A stretch of 64,000 nucleotides of DNA. Origin: Glo-17 sp964637835 (GTDB lineage Bacteria > Krumholzibacteriota > Krumholzibacteriia > LZORAL124-64-63). This document shows, piece by piece, positions 45,253 through 53,270 of this stretch (position 1 is the stretch's first letter; each line of letters opens with the position of its first letter). A program made the translations under genes and the position numbers. The notes beneath the pieces were generated by a model that was given only the letters and a program-made list of their open reading frames with translations, searched no databases and was not told the origin of the DNA. The stretch spans positions 121,431 through 185,430 of the forward strand of contig CAZWYF010000003.1 in NCBI GenBank assembly GCA_964637835.1, in the 5' to 3' direction.

Positions 45253-46623
45253 GTGACCCTGCTGCCCGTGATCTTCGAGGACCAGACCCTGGTGGGGTTC
45301 CGTCCCCTGAGCTGGACGGTGCCCGTATCCGAGTTGCGCTGTGGCATCCTCAATCCCCGCGAGCGCCTGGCCGTGGTCAGCGGCCAGGAGCCTGCGGTGC
45401 TGCTGCGGACCCTCCTGGAGCCGCTGGCGCGCGACGGTGGGCTCGCCATGGCGATCGACCCCGTGCGCGAGGCGGTGGCCGCCGGCGCCCGCCTCCTGCT
45501 GGTCAGCGGCCGGCTCGGTGCGGCCTGGAATCTCCTGGAGGAGGCCCACCGGCTGGCGCGTTCCGGGGACGACCTGGCCTGGCGGGATGCCGAGGGATGG
45601 CTCGCGATCTCGGCGGCCGGCGACCGGGCCACGGCGCTGCTGGATGCCTGGGAACGCTGGCGCGCCGAGGCCGACGCGGCGGGCTGCTGGCGGGCCGCCG
45701 GCGTGGCCGTCCCGGACTGGGAACCGGCGATCGGCGGCGCCGTGCGGACCGTCTCCGGGGCCTGGGGCCGGATCTGGGACCTGGTCCCGGCCACGGCCGC
45801 GGCCATCGCCGCGGACCTGCACCGGCTCGCCGGTCGGCTACCGGGCCGCCGCATCTGGGGGGCGGTGCCCGTGGCCGCCGACCAGGCGTTCTGGGCGGAG
45901 CCGGTGGCGCTGACGGCGATGTCGTCCCGGGCCGGGGCCGCGACGGGCGGCCCGGTGGTCCTCGGCGAGCACCCGGTCCTCATGGGGCCGGCTTGCGACC
46001 TGGCGCCAGGGGTGTGCCTGGATGCGCGGTCGGGCCCGGTGGTCCTCGGCCGGGAGGTCACGGTGCTGCCGCACGCCTACCTCGCCGGGCCGATCTTCAT
46101 CGGCAGCGGCGCCCAGATCAAGGCCGGCGCCACCATCTACGGGGAGACATCCATCGGCGCGGTCTGCAAGGTCGGCGGCGAGGTCGGCGAGACCACCATG
46201 CTCGACTTCGGCAACAAGCAGCACGAGGGATTCATCGGCCACGCTTACCTGGGGAGCTGGGTGAACCTGGGGGCCCTGACCACGTGCAGCGACCTGAAGA
46301 ACACCTACGGGGAGATCAGGGTGGACCTGGGTTCCGGCCCCGAGCGGAGCGGCCAGCGGTTCGTGGGCGTGCTCATGGGCGAGCATGCCAAGACGGCCAT
46401 CGGCACCCTCTTCAACACCGGCTCCACCGTCGGCTTCGCGAGCAACGTGTTCGGCACCGGATTTCCGGAGAAGGCGCTGCCCTGCTTCACGTGGGGCGAC
46501 GGCCGCGAGGAGACGCGGCAGGATCCGCGGCGTGCCCTGGAGGTGGCCGGGGTGGCCATGGACCGCCGGGGCTGCCGGTTGACTGCCGGCCACGAGGGGA
46601 TCTTCACCGCCCTGGGATCGTGA
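45253..46623 (+). CDS. GlmU-like sugar nucleotidyltransferase/acyltransferase
   Basis: 456 residues from a GTG with GGAGGAGAG close upstream. The start (VIFEDQTLVGFRPLSWTVPVSELRCGILNPRERL) matches the GlmU-related family (TIGR03991) found mainly in Bacteroidetes and relatives. The C-terminal half (~250-410) is a hexapeptide left-handed helix (GPIFIGSGAQIKAGATIYGETSIG), with HAYLGSWVNLGALTTCSDLKNTYG. It likely makes or acetylates a nucleotide sugar. The pyrophosphorylase half is divergent, so catalytic competence there is unsure. Confidence 0.82.
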   Translation: MTLLPVIFEDQTLVGFRPLSWTVPVSELRCGILNPRERLAVVSGQEPAVLLRTLLEPLARDGGLAMAIDPVREAVAAGARLLLVSGRLGAAWNLLEEAHRLARSGDDLAWRDAEGWLAISAAGDRATALLDAWERWRAEADAAGCWRAAGVAVPDWEPAIGGAVRTVSGAWGRIWDLVPATAAAIAADLHRLAGRLPGRRIWGAVPVAADQAFWAEPVALTAMSSRAGAATGGPVVLGEHPVLMGPACDLAPGVCLDARSGPVVLGREVTVLPHAYLAGPIFIGSGAQIKAGATIYGETSIGAVCKVGGEVGETTMLDFGNKQHEGFIGHAYLGSWVNLGALTTCSDLKNTYGEIRVDLGSGPERSGQRFVGVLMGEHAKTAIGTLFNTGSTVGFASNVFGTGFPEKALPCFTWGDGREETRQDPRRALEVAGVAMDRRGCRLTAGHEGIFTALGS

Positions 46624-46807
46624 TCATGCAAGATGCCGAGGGCCGGGGGGATCGGCGTGCAGCCTGCCCGGGCTCCGCGGGGCCGGGCCTCGAGCATCTT
46701 CTGCGCGATGTCCGGCAACTTCTTGTCGCGGAGGGAATTGCCTGCATGTCCGTGCGGGCTGGCACGTGGGAGAGATCTGGCCCGCCGCTTGATGAGTCCC
46801 GGGATAC

Positions 46808-46910
46808 AAATGTTTCCTGGGCCACAAGCGACTTGGCCGCCCGGACCCCTGCACCTCGGCTCCTGCAGCGGTCTCGGCGTGGGTCACGCGGTGACTCCCG
46901 GGAAACATTT
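46808..46910. repeat. Pair of 14-base inverted copies, AAATGTTTCCYGGG
   Basis: AAATGTTTCCTGGG (46808-46821) and CCCGGGAAACATTT (46897-46910) are inverse complements with one mismatch, 75 bases apart. The right copy runs into TTTTC. They may be two regulator sites or the arms of an RNA structure. Confidence 0.5.
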
Positions 46911-46939
46911 TTTCTTGCAAACCCGTGTCTCCATTGCAA

Positions 46940-46969
46940 TTGACAGGCGAGATCGCGGCGTGGTACCGT
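46940..46969 (+). promoter_or_regulatory. Promoter of the HU-family gene
   Basis: Perfect TTGACA (46940-46945), 18-base spacer, TACCGT (46964-46969), about 85 bases before the HU start codon. Confidence 0.5.
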
Positions 46970-46976
46970 CGCGGAA

Positions 46977-46996
46977 GATCGGATCGGATCGGATCG
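46977..46996. repeat. GATCG tandem repeat, four copies
   Basis: Four exact GATCG units directly after the predicted HU promoter, within the leader. Confidence 0.8.
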
Positions 46997-47054
46997 GCTC
47001 GCCCGGCCCGGTCAGGACCTCTTCGCCAACGACCGCCGAGACAGGGAGCGCGCC

Positions 47055-47351
47055 ATGACCAAGGCCGAACTGGTCGAGATGATCGCCGGCGAGACCGGCA
47101 TCAGCAAGAAGGACACGGGGATCATCGTCAACCTGATCCTCGACAACATCGGCCGGGCCCTGGTCAGCAACGACAAGGTCGAGTTGCGCGGGTTCGGCAG
47201 CTTCAAGGTCAAGCAGCGGCGTTCACGGCTGGCCCGCAATCCACGCACCGGGGCCGCGGTGGACGTCCCGGCGAAGCGCGTCCCGTACTTCAAGGCGTCC
47301 AACGAGCTGAAGGGCCGCCTCAATCCCGATGGCGAGCCGGAACCCGTGTGA
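47055..47351 (+). CDS. HU/IHF-family DNA-binding protein
   Basis: 98 residues. It begins with TKAELVEMIA and has the family signature GFGSFKVKQRRSRLARNPRTG, with the beta-arm Arg-Asn-Pro tip that intercalates into DNA. The C terminus is acidic and proline-containing, slightly longer than HU. It would bend and compact DNA as a homodimer or with another subunit. GGGAG lies upstream of the ATG, and a good promoter lies ~85 bases upstream. Confidence 0.94.
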   Translation: MTKAELVEMIAGETGISKKDTGIIVNLILDNIGRALVSNDKVELRGFGSFKVKQRRSRLARNPRTGAAVDVPAKRVPYFKASNELKGRLNPDGEPEPV

Positions 47352-47354
47352 GGG

Positions 47355-47383
47355 TTGTGTTTTCGCGCGGCAGGGGCTAGATT
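47355..47383 (+). promoter_or_regulatory. Promoter of the bS22-like gene
   Basis: TTGTGT (47355-47360), 17-base spacer, TAGATT (47378-47383), just after the HU gene stop. Confidence 0.5.
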
Positions 47384-47496
47384 GAGCGGTCTCTCGCAGA
47401 CCGGTCACGGCTGGTCGTCCGCGCGCCCGCCGGTCACGGACGCGCGGACGGCCCGCCGGCGGCCATGGCTTCCGATCCACGAACCGAGGTGAGACC

Positions 47497-47586
47497 ATGC
47501 CCAACGGACGCAAGCGCAAGCGCAAGAAGATCGCGACCCACAAGCGCAAGAAGCGGCTGCGCAAGAACCGTCACAAGAAGAAGTAG
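47497..47586 (+). CDS. Very small basic ribosomal protein, bS22/mS38 (AURKAIP1/COX24 domain) type
   Basis: 29 residues: it begins MPNGRKRKRKK, followed by IATHKRKKRLRKNRHKKK. More than 60% Lys/Arg. The KRKKRLRKNRHKKK ending matches the AURKAIP1/COX24 domain, whose mitochondrial form is mS38 and whose mycobacterial form is ribosomal protein bS22. Similar tiny proteins are annotated across Bacteroidetes. A ribosome site (GAGGTGA) lies just upstream and a promoter ~115 bases before. At this length statistical support is weak, but the composition and ending are very specific. Confidence 0.85.
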   Translation: MPNGRKRKRKKIATHKRKKRLRKNRHKKK

Positions 47587-47654
47587 GGCCTCGGCGGGGC
47601 CGCCGGCGGCGACCGGCAGCCCCGCGCCTGGACCACCGCGAAGGAGTGCAGCCC

Positions 47655-48044
47655 ATGACGCAGTACGGTGAGCGCCGTCGGGCCCAGCGGGTGGACGCCC
47701 GGCTGCGCCTGCAGCTCTACCTCGATGGTGCGGAGGGCGCGCGGGGGGGCGCGGCGGAGCTCGAGACCATCAACATCTCCACCTCCGGCGTCTACTTCCG
47801 CTCCGAACGATACATCGCGCCCATGACCAAGCTCTCCCTGGGCCTGGAACTCGCCGTGCCCGGCACCGATTCCCCCGCCGCGGACCTCGCCCTGGTGCAG
47901 TGCGAGGGCATCGTCGTGCGGACCGAGCCGGAGGAGGAGCAGGCGGCTGGCGAGTACGAGATCGCCGTCTTCTTCACCTGGTTCGAGGCCGAGGGCCAGG
48001 CCATCCTCGCCGACCACATCAATCACCTGATCGCCGGCGCATGA
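47655..48044 (+). CDS. PilZ-domain protein, putative c-di-GMP receptor
   Basis: 129 residues. The c-di-GMP signature is present: the Arg cluster ERRRAQR near the N terminus, then NISTSG (NxSxxG) about 35 residues later. The rest fits one PilZ barrel with a short C-terminal helix (AILADHINHLI). There is no YcgR N domain. AAGGAG lies eight bases before the ATG. The stop overlaps the start of the next kinase gene by four bases, and the flagellar operon follows, so a motility-control role is plausible. Confidence 0.85.
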   Translation: MTQYGERRRAQRVDARLRLQLYLDGAEGARGGAAELETINISTSGVYFRSERYIAPMTKLSLGLELAVPGTDSPAADLALVQCEGIVVRTEPEEEQAAGEYEIAVFFTWFEAEGQAILADHINHLIAGA

Positions 48045-48754
48045 CCCCGGAGCGCTTGGAGCCCACGGAGATCCAGTCGCTCATCGCCCATGACCTGCGC
48101 TCCCCGCTGGCCGTGATCCAGAGCTATGCCGGCCTGCTGATCACCGGGCAGCCCGGCCCGTTGACGCCGACCCAGCGGGAGTTCCTCGCGGGGATCGACG
48201 CCAAGGTGGCGGAGGTCTCCCGCCTGCTCGACGACCTCCTCGATCTCGGTCGCCTGGACGCGGGCACGCTCGACCTGCATCCCGAACCGGTGCCGGTGCA
48301 GGAACTGCTCGACCGCCTGGAACAGGACCTGGACGCGGCGCTCGCCGGGGCCGGGGTGCGCGTGGTCGTGGAGGTGACGCCGGAGGATCTGGTCGTCCGG
48401 GCCGATGCCCTGCGGCTGCGGCAGGTCCTGGAGACCCTGCTCGTCGACGGGATCGCCGCCAGCGAGTCCGGCCAGCAGATCGTGGTGACGGCCACGGCGG
48501 CCGACGGCGATGCCCGCCTCACGGTGACCGACCGGGGGGCGACGTTCGCGGCCAGCGATCGCGAGCAGCTGTTCACCCCGTACGGTGGCCGGCGCGGAAC
48601 GCGACACGCGGCTGGCACGGGGCTGGGGCTGGCCGTCTCCGCACGCCTGGTGGCCCTGCATGGGGGCCGCCTCTCCGTCGACACGCCCGCTGGCGGCGGA
48701 ACCTGCTTCACCGTGCGGCTCCCGGCCGCCGTGACCACCCCGGACGTCAGATAA
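48041..48754 (+). CDS. Soluble HisKA histidine kinase with degenerate ATP-binding motifs
   Basis: 237 residues with no membrane segment or sensor domain. The H-box SLIAHDLRSPLAVI puts the phospho-acceptor at His17. The catalytic domain (~115-230) keeps the G2 box GTGLGLAVS but is altered elsewhere: the N-box asparagines are replaced (Glu131, Asp136 in RQVLETLLVDGI), and the G1 box reads DRGAT instead of DxGxG. It may be an inactive or phospho-receiving partner. It is translationally coupled to the PilZ gene. No response regulator is adjacent. Confidence 0.82.
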   Translation: MTPERLEPTEIQSLIAHDLRSPLAVIQSYAGLLITGQPGPLTPTQREFLAGIDAKVAEVSRLLDDLLDLGRLDAGTLDLHPEPVPVQELLDRLEQDLDAALAGAGVRVVVEVTPEDLVVRADALRLRQVLETLLVDGIAASESGQQIVVTATAADGDARLTVTDRGATFAASDREQLFTPYGGRRGTRHAAGTGLGLAVSARLVALHGGRLSVDTPAGGGTCFTVRLPAAVTTPDVR

Positions 48755-48878
48755 TCTCCCACCCGTGTCCGGCCCCTGGCCAGGCCCCCGAGGAACCGGT
48801 CCAGCGTCTCGTGGGACCGATCGGGCGGGGATCCATGCCGGCGGGCGCCTCTCGCGGCCAGGAGGGGCGGGCCGACGG

Positions 48879-48895
48879 TCGGCACGTCCCTTGCC
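48879..48895 (+). promoter_or_regulatory. Sigma-54 promoter of the flgF operon
   Basis: GGCACG, four bases, TTGC: GG at 48881-48882 and GC at 48893-48894 are exactly ten bases apart, as the -24/-12 rule requires. It lies about 55 bases before the flgF start. It matches the core of the YTGGCACG-N4-TTGC consensus almost completely. Confidence 0.78.
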
Positions 48896-48946
48896 CTGTC
48901 GTCGCGGAAAGTTCCCTCTCCGAGGCTCCAGCTGAGGAGGTCCGGC

Positions 48947-49735
48947 GTGCTACGGACCCTGCGGACGGCCAGCGAGGCCATGCACCGCGACCAGGCGCGG
49001 GTCGATACCCTGGCCAACAATCTCGCCAACGCGGCCACCACCGGCTTCCGGCAGGTGCTCACGCGCGTCGCGGAGTCGGGCGCTGGACCACCCGCCGCCC
49101 AGGACGACCCCGCCGGGCTGGCGCCAGACGCAGCTCCCGCCGGTCGGGCCGTGGGGGATCAGGCGTGGTTGCCCCGGCGCGATCTGGACATGTCGCAGAT
49201 GCTCGACACCCGCCCGGGCCCCCTGCAGTCCACGGGACGCGCCACCGACGTGGCCCTCAGCGGCCGGGGCTTCCTCGTGGTCCAGGATCCGGAGGCCGGA
49301 GAGCTCTACACCCGTGACGGCGCCCTGCAGCTGGACCCCGCCGGCCTGCTCATCAACGGTTCCGGACTGCCGGTCCAGGGCGAGGGCGGTCCCATCAACG
49401 CCGCCGGCGGAGTCATCGCCATCGCCGGCGACGGCACCGTGACCGTGGGCGGCCAGGTCCGCGGCCGTCTGCGCGTGGTGGACTTCGCCGCCCCGGAGAA
49501 CCTGACGCCCCGCGGCGACGGCCTGCTCGCCGCGCCGGCCGACGCCGCGGCCGCCGCCGTGGCGCCCGAGCAGGTGACCGTGGTCCAGGGTCACCTCGAG
49601 GGCAGCAACGTGGACCCGGTGCGCACGCTCGTGGACATGATCGCCGCCCAGCGCGCCTTCGAGATCGGTACCAAGGTGCTGCAGGCCAACGACGAGATGC
49701 TCGGCAAGAGCGTGAACTCCTTCCGGGCTGGCTAG
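48947..49735 (+). CDS. flgF: FlgF, flagellar proximal rod protein
   Basis: 262 residues from a GTG with GAGGAGG upstream. The N-terminal rod motif is DTLANNLANAATTGFRQ, a middle segment ALSGRGFLVVQDPEAGELYTRDGAL follows, and the C-terminal helix is GHLEGSNVDPVRTLVDMIAAQRAFE. FlgF joins the proximal rod to the FlgG distal rod. Position before flgG and its shorter, more divergent form favour FlgF over a second FlgG. It is the first gene after the sigma-54 promoter. Confidence 0.9.
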   Translation: MLRTLRTASEAMHRDQARVDTLANNLANAATTGFRQVLTRVAESGAGPPAAQDDPAGLAPDAAPAGRAVGDQAWLPRRDLDMSQMLDTRPGPLQSTGRATDVALSGRGFLVVQDPEAGELYTRDGALQLDPAGLLINGSGLPVQGEGGPINAAGGVIAIAGDGTVTVGGQVRGRLRVVDFAAPENLTPRGDGLLAAPADAAAAAVAPEQVTVVQGHLEGSNVDPVRTLVDMIAAQRAFEIGTKVLQANDEMLGKSVNSFRAG

Positions 49736-49768
49736 CGCGCCGTCGGCGCAGAAACGGAGTGATCCGAC

Positions 49769-50560
49769 ATGATGCGAGCCATGGGCACCGCGGCCTCGGG
49801 CATGAAGGCCATGCAGACCCAGATCGACACCATCTCCAACAACCTGGCCAACGTGAACACCACGGGCTACAAGAAGAGCAGCATGCAGTTCCAGGATCTG
49901 CTCTACGAGTCGGTGGTGCCCGGCGGGCAGGTCCAGGCGGATGGCATGACGGCCCCCTCGCGGGTGGAGGTGGGCCACGGCGTCAAGATGGTGGCGACGC
50001 ACAAGGATTTCTCCCAGGGCACCGTGATCTCCACCAGCAATCCGCTGGACGTGATGGTCGAGGGCGACGGCTTCTTCCAGCTGCGCCTGCCCGATGGCAC
50101 CCTAGGCTACACGCGTGATGGCAGCTTCAAGATGGACGCCGAGCGCAACCTGGTCACCGCCCTCGGCTACCGCCTCGAACCCGCCCTGCAGGTCCCCGTG
50201 GACGCCACCGAGGTGGCCATCGCCCGGGACGGGACGGTGAGCGTCCGGCTGTCCGGCGACAACGCCAACGTCCAGGAGATCGGCCGTCTGGAGCTGGCGC
50301 GGTTCCCCAACCCGGCCGGCCTGCAGGCCAAGGGCAGCAACGTCTTCCTCGAGTCCCCTGGCAGCGGGGCGCCCCTGACCGGCAATCCCGGACTCGATGG
50401 TCTGGGCGAGGTGGCCAGCGGGTTCCTGGAGATGAGCAACGTGGAGACGGTGGACGAGCTGGTCCGCATGATCACCGCCCAGCGGGCGTACGAGCTCAAC
50501 AGCAAGACCATCACCATGGCCGACCAGATGCTCCAGACGGCCAACGGCATCAAGCGCTAG
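49769..50560 (+). CDS. flgG: FlgG, flagellar distal rod protein
   Basis: 263 residues, the standard length. DTISNNLANVNTTGYKKSSMQFQDLLYE near the N terminus, VEGDGFFQLRLPDGTLGYTRDGSF in the middle, and SNVETVDELVRMITAQRAYELNSK...DQMLQTANGIKR at the end are all typical of FlgG. It forms the distal rod crossing the periplasm. The gene starts 33 bases after flgF. Confidence 0.96.
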   Translation: MMRAMGTAASGMKAMQTQIDTISNNLANVNTTGYKKSSMQFQDLLYESVVPGGQVQADGMTAPSRVEVGHGVKMVATHKDFSQGTVISTSNPLDVMVEGDGFFQLRLPDGTLGYTRDGSFKMDAERNLVTALGYRLEPALQVPVDATEVAIARDGTVSVRLSGDNANVQEIGRLELARFPNPAGLQAKGSNVFLESPGSGAPLTGNPGLDGLGEVASGFLEMSNVETVDELVRMITAQRAYELNSKTITMADQMLQTANGIKR

Positions 50561-50568
50561 GAGTCCCC

Positions 50569-51552
50569 GTGATCCGGTTGCGAGACCCTGGCCAGAAGAT
50601 CCGCCGCCCACCGGCCGGATACGCCGCGCCCGCGCTGGTGGCGCTGTCGTTCCTGCTCCCGGCCGCCGCGTCGGCGTGGACTCTCGACCTGGCCGACACC
50701 GTCCGGGTCGAATCCGCCACCGTCCGGGTCGCTGACGTGGCGCGCGGGCCGGTCCCGGCCGCGGCGGGTGCGGTGGTGGTGGCCTCGGGCGGCCGCCCCG
50801 GCGCCGAGGTGACGGTCTCCGCGCGAGCGATCCTGCGCCGGCTGGCGCTCGCCGGTCACGCGGACGGCCTGGTCCTCGCCGGGGCCGCGCGGTGCCGGAT
50901 CATCCACGGCGGCGTGACCGTGGAACGCGACGCGCTCATCGACGCGGTCCGTGAAGCCATCGCACCGGGCCTGCCGCCGGCCGAGCCGGAGGCGCCGCCG
51001 TCCTGGCTCGCGATCTCCATGCCCGAGATCGCCGCCCAGGTCCGCGACGACTGGCGCGTGACCTGGCCGCAGCCGCGGACGCTCGAGCCCGGCCGCAACC
51101 TGGTCACGCTGGCCCTGCACGACGGACCCCGGGTCCGGCGCCTGAGCGTGGTGGCCGAGGCCCATGTCTATGCCCGGACGGCCATGGCCACCACCGCAGT
51201 CGGCCGGGATCAGACGGTGGCCCCGGAGACCGTCCAGTGGGCCTGGACCGACCTGGCGACCGCGGCCGGCGATCCGGTCACCGATCCGCGGATCCTGGAG
51301 TCCATGATCGCCGCCCGCGAACTGGCGCCTGGCCAGACCATCACTCACGACGCCCTGACCCCACGCCCGCTGGTGCGGCGAGGCCAGCCGGTGGACCTGG
51401 TGGTCCGCCGCGGTCGCGTCGAGGCCAGCGTCCGGGCCGAGTGCCGGCAGGATGGCCGCCTCGGCCAGCTCGTGTCGGTGCGCAACCAGATCGACGGCCG
51501 TCTGGTCGTGGCCCGCGTGGCGGGCCCCGGCCTGGTCACTCTCGGGAGGTAA
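50569..51552 (+). CDS. flgA: FlgA, P-ring assembly chaperone
   Basis: 327 residues from a GTG with AGGAG about six bases upstream. A signal peptide (LVALSFLLPAAASA) is followed by two N-terminal domains and a C-terminal SAF/ChapFlgA region (VGRDQTVAPETVQWAW, ARELAPGQTITHDALTPRPLVRRGQPVDLVV). FlgA helps FlgI form the P ring in the periplasm. It is longer than E. coli FlgA (219), mainly in the N-terminal half. It sits between flgG and flgH. Confidence 0.88.
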   Translation: MIRLRDPGQKIRRPPAGYAAPALVALSFLLPAAASAWTLDLADTVRVESATVRVADVARGPVPAAAGAVVVASGGRPGAEVTVSARAILRRLALAGHADGLVLAGAARCRIIHGGVTVERDALIDAVREAIAPGLPPAEPEAPPSWLAISMPEIAAQVRDDWRVTWPQPRTLEPGRNLVTLALHDGPRVRRLSVVAEAHVYARTAMATTAVGRDQTVAPETVQWAWTDLATAAGDPVTDPRILESMIAARELAPGQTITHDALTPRPLVRRGQPVDLVVRRGRVEASVRAECRQDGRLGQLVSVRNQIDGRLVVARVAGPGLVTLGR

Positions 51553-51555
51553 CCC

Positions 51556-52134
51556 ATGCGGCGACGATTCCTGATCCTCCTGGCCGCCATCGTCCTGCTC
51601 TGCGGCAGCGCTCCGGCGGGCACGCCCCTCGTCGACCTCGAGACCGGCGCCGGGCCGGTGTCCAACTTCAAGGCCCGCCAGGTGGGCGACGTGGTGACCA
51701 TCATCATCACCGAGGAGAGCACGGCCGACGCCTCCAGCCAGATGGACACCAATTCCAAGAGCGAGATCTCCGGTGGCCCGGGCCTGGGCTTCCTCGCCCC
51801 CTTCGGATCCTGGGGACTGGACACGGAGAACAAGTACCAGGGCGACGGCTCCACCAGCCGCCGGGGCAAGCTGCAGGCGGAGATCTCCGTGCGCATCGCC
51901 AAGGTCCTGCCGTCAGGGCTCTTCCAGCTGGTGGGCACGCGCTCGGTGGACATCAATGGCGACCGGCAGCTCATCGAGATCAGCGGCGTCTGCCGGCCCC
52001 GCGACATCGGCGCCGACAACACCATCCTCTCGACCTACATCTCGGACGCGCAGATCGCCTACAGCGGCACGGGCGCCGTGGAAGACGCGGCCCAGCCGGG
52101 CGTGCTGACCAAGATCGTCAACTGGCTGTTCTAG
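51556..52134 (+). CDS. flgH: FlgH, flagellar L-ring protein
   Basis: 192 residues. FKARQVGDVVTIIITEESTADASS and the C-terminal GVCRPRDIGADNTILSTYISDAQIAYSGTG identify FlgH, which makes the outer-membrane L ring. Usual FlgH is a lipoprotein. Here the only N-terminal Cys (Cys16, VLLCGSAP) has Leu before it and is a poor lipobox, so ordinary signal-peptidase cleavage after SAPAG is more likely. It lies three bases after flgA. Confidence 0.92.
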   Translation: MRRRFLILLAAIVLLCGSAPAGTPLVDLETGAGPVSNFKARQVGDVVTIIITEESTADASSQMDTNSKSEISGGPGLGFLAPFGSWGLDTENKYQGDGSTSRRGKLQAEISVRIAKVLPSGLFQLVGTRSVDINGDRQLIEISGVCRPRDIGADNTILSTYISDAQIAYSGTGAVEDAAQPGVLTKIVNWLF

Positions 52135-52148
52135 ACCGGAGAAGACCC

Positions 52149-53261
52149 ATGGCAAGACGTACCTGGACCGTCCTCGCCCTGCTCACCGTCCTGCTGCCGG
52201 GAGCGGCGGCCAGCGGCGCCGACTCGCGCATCAAGGACCTCGCCTACCTCGAGGGCACCACCGCCGAACCGCTCCTGGGCTACGGCCTGGTCACCGGCCT
52301 CAACGGCACCGGCGACGGCCAGAGCAGCGACTTCACGGTCAACAGCCTCAGCGCTCTGCTCGAGCGCCTCGGCGTGACGGTGGACCCCTCGCTCATCCGC
52401 CTGAAGAACGTGGCGGCCGTGGTGGTCACCGCCAACGTGGACCCCACCGCTGGCAGCGGCGAGCGGGTGGACGTCACCGTCTCCAGCGTGGGGGACGCCG
52501 CGAGTCTCGAGGGGGGCACCCTGATCATGGCCCCGCTCAAGGCCGCCGACGGTCAGGTGGTCGTGGTCGCCCAGGGACCCGTCTCCATCGGCGGCTTCAA
52601 CATCAAGAGCGGCGCCAACAACAGCTTCCGCAAGAACCACGCGACGGTGGGCACCATCCCCGGCGGCGGGACCGTGCGCCAGCCACTGGTGGGCCGGTTC
52701 GTGCAGGACGGCCAGGTCACCTGGCTGCTGCACCACGCGGACTTCTCCACCGCCGCCTCGGTGGCCGAGGTCGTCAACCAGAACTTCGGCGAGGGCACGG
52801 CCACGCCGGTGGACGCCCACCGGATCCAGGTGACCATCCCCGAGGCGCAGCAGGCGGCGCCCGTGGCGTTCATCGCCCGCATGGGCGAGCTCACCGCCGC
52901 CAGCGACGTGGCCGCCCGCGTGGTGATCAACGAGCGGACCGGCACCATCATCGTGGGGGAGAAGGTGATGCTCCGCGAGGCGGCCGTGGCTCACGGCAAC
53001 CTCAAGGTGGAGATCAAGACCTACTACGACGTCTCCCAGCCCGCCCCGTTCTCGCGCGGGGGGCAGACCACGGTCACGCCCGACGTCAACACCTCCGTCC
53101 AGGACAACGCTGCCCGCGTGCTCCGCGTGCCGGAGTCGAGCACCGTGGCCGACGTGGTGGCCGTCCTCAACGACATCGGCGCCAGCCCGCGCGACGTCAT
53201 CGCCATCCTGCAGGCCCTCAAGCAGGCCGGCGCGTTGCAGGCGGAGCTGGTGATCATGTAG
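52149..53261 (+). CDS. flgI: FlgI, flagellar P-ring protein
   Basis: 370 residues. A signal peptide (VLALLTVLLPGAAASGA) is followed by the family block SRIKDLAYLEGTTAEPLLGYGLVTGLNGTGD, which continues through SLLERLGV-type and VVVTANVDP segments, and a C-terminal AVLNDIGASPRDVIAILQALKQAGALQAELVIM. FlgI polymerises around the rod in the peptidoglycan layer, with FlgA as chaperone. GGAG lies shortly before the ATG. Spacing to flgH is 14 bases. Confidence 0.96.
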   Translation: MARRTWTVLALLTVLLPGAAASGADSRIKDLAYLEGTTAEPLLGYGLVTGLNGTGDGQSSDFTVNSLSALLERLGVTVDPSLIRLKNVAAVVVTANVDPTAGSGERVDVTVSSVGDAASLEGGTLIMAPLKAADGQVVVVAQGPVSIGGFNIKSGANNSFRKNHATVGTIPGGGTVRQPLVGRFVQDGQVTWLLHHADFSTAASVAEVVNQNFGEGTATPVDAHRIQVTIPEAQQAAPVAFIARMGELTAASDVAARVVINERTGTIIVGEKVMLREAAVAHGNLKVEIKTYYDVSQPAPFSRGGQTTVTPDVNTSVQDNAARVLRVPESSTVADVVAVLNDIGASPRDVIAILQALKQAGALQAELVIM

Positions 53262-53270
53262 GAGGACGCC

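Larger units (their letters stand above)
46624..47054. other. 431-base intergenic region upstream of the HU gene
   Basis: No convincing gene on either strand; short open frames are composition artefacts. It holds a widely spaced 14-base inverted repeat (46808-46821 and 46897-46910), a T-rich run (46907-46914), an HU promoter (46940-46969) and a GATCG tandem repeat. A small RNA cannot be excluded. Confidence 0.6.

Noticed and set aside
46604..47058. Open frames of 100-140 codons on both strands before the HU gene
   Set aside because: No ribosome site, no family resemblance, Arg/Pro-rich random-like composition.
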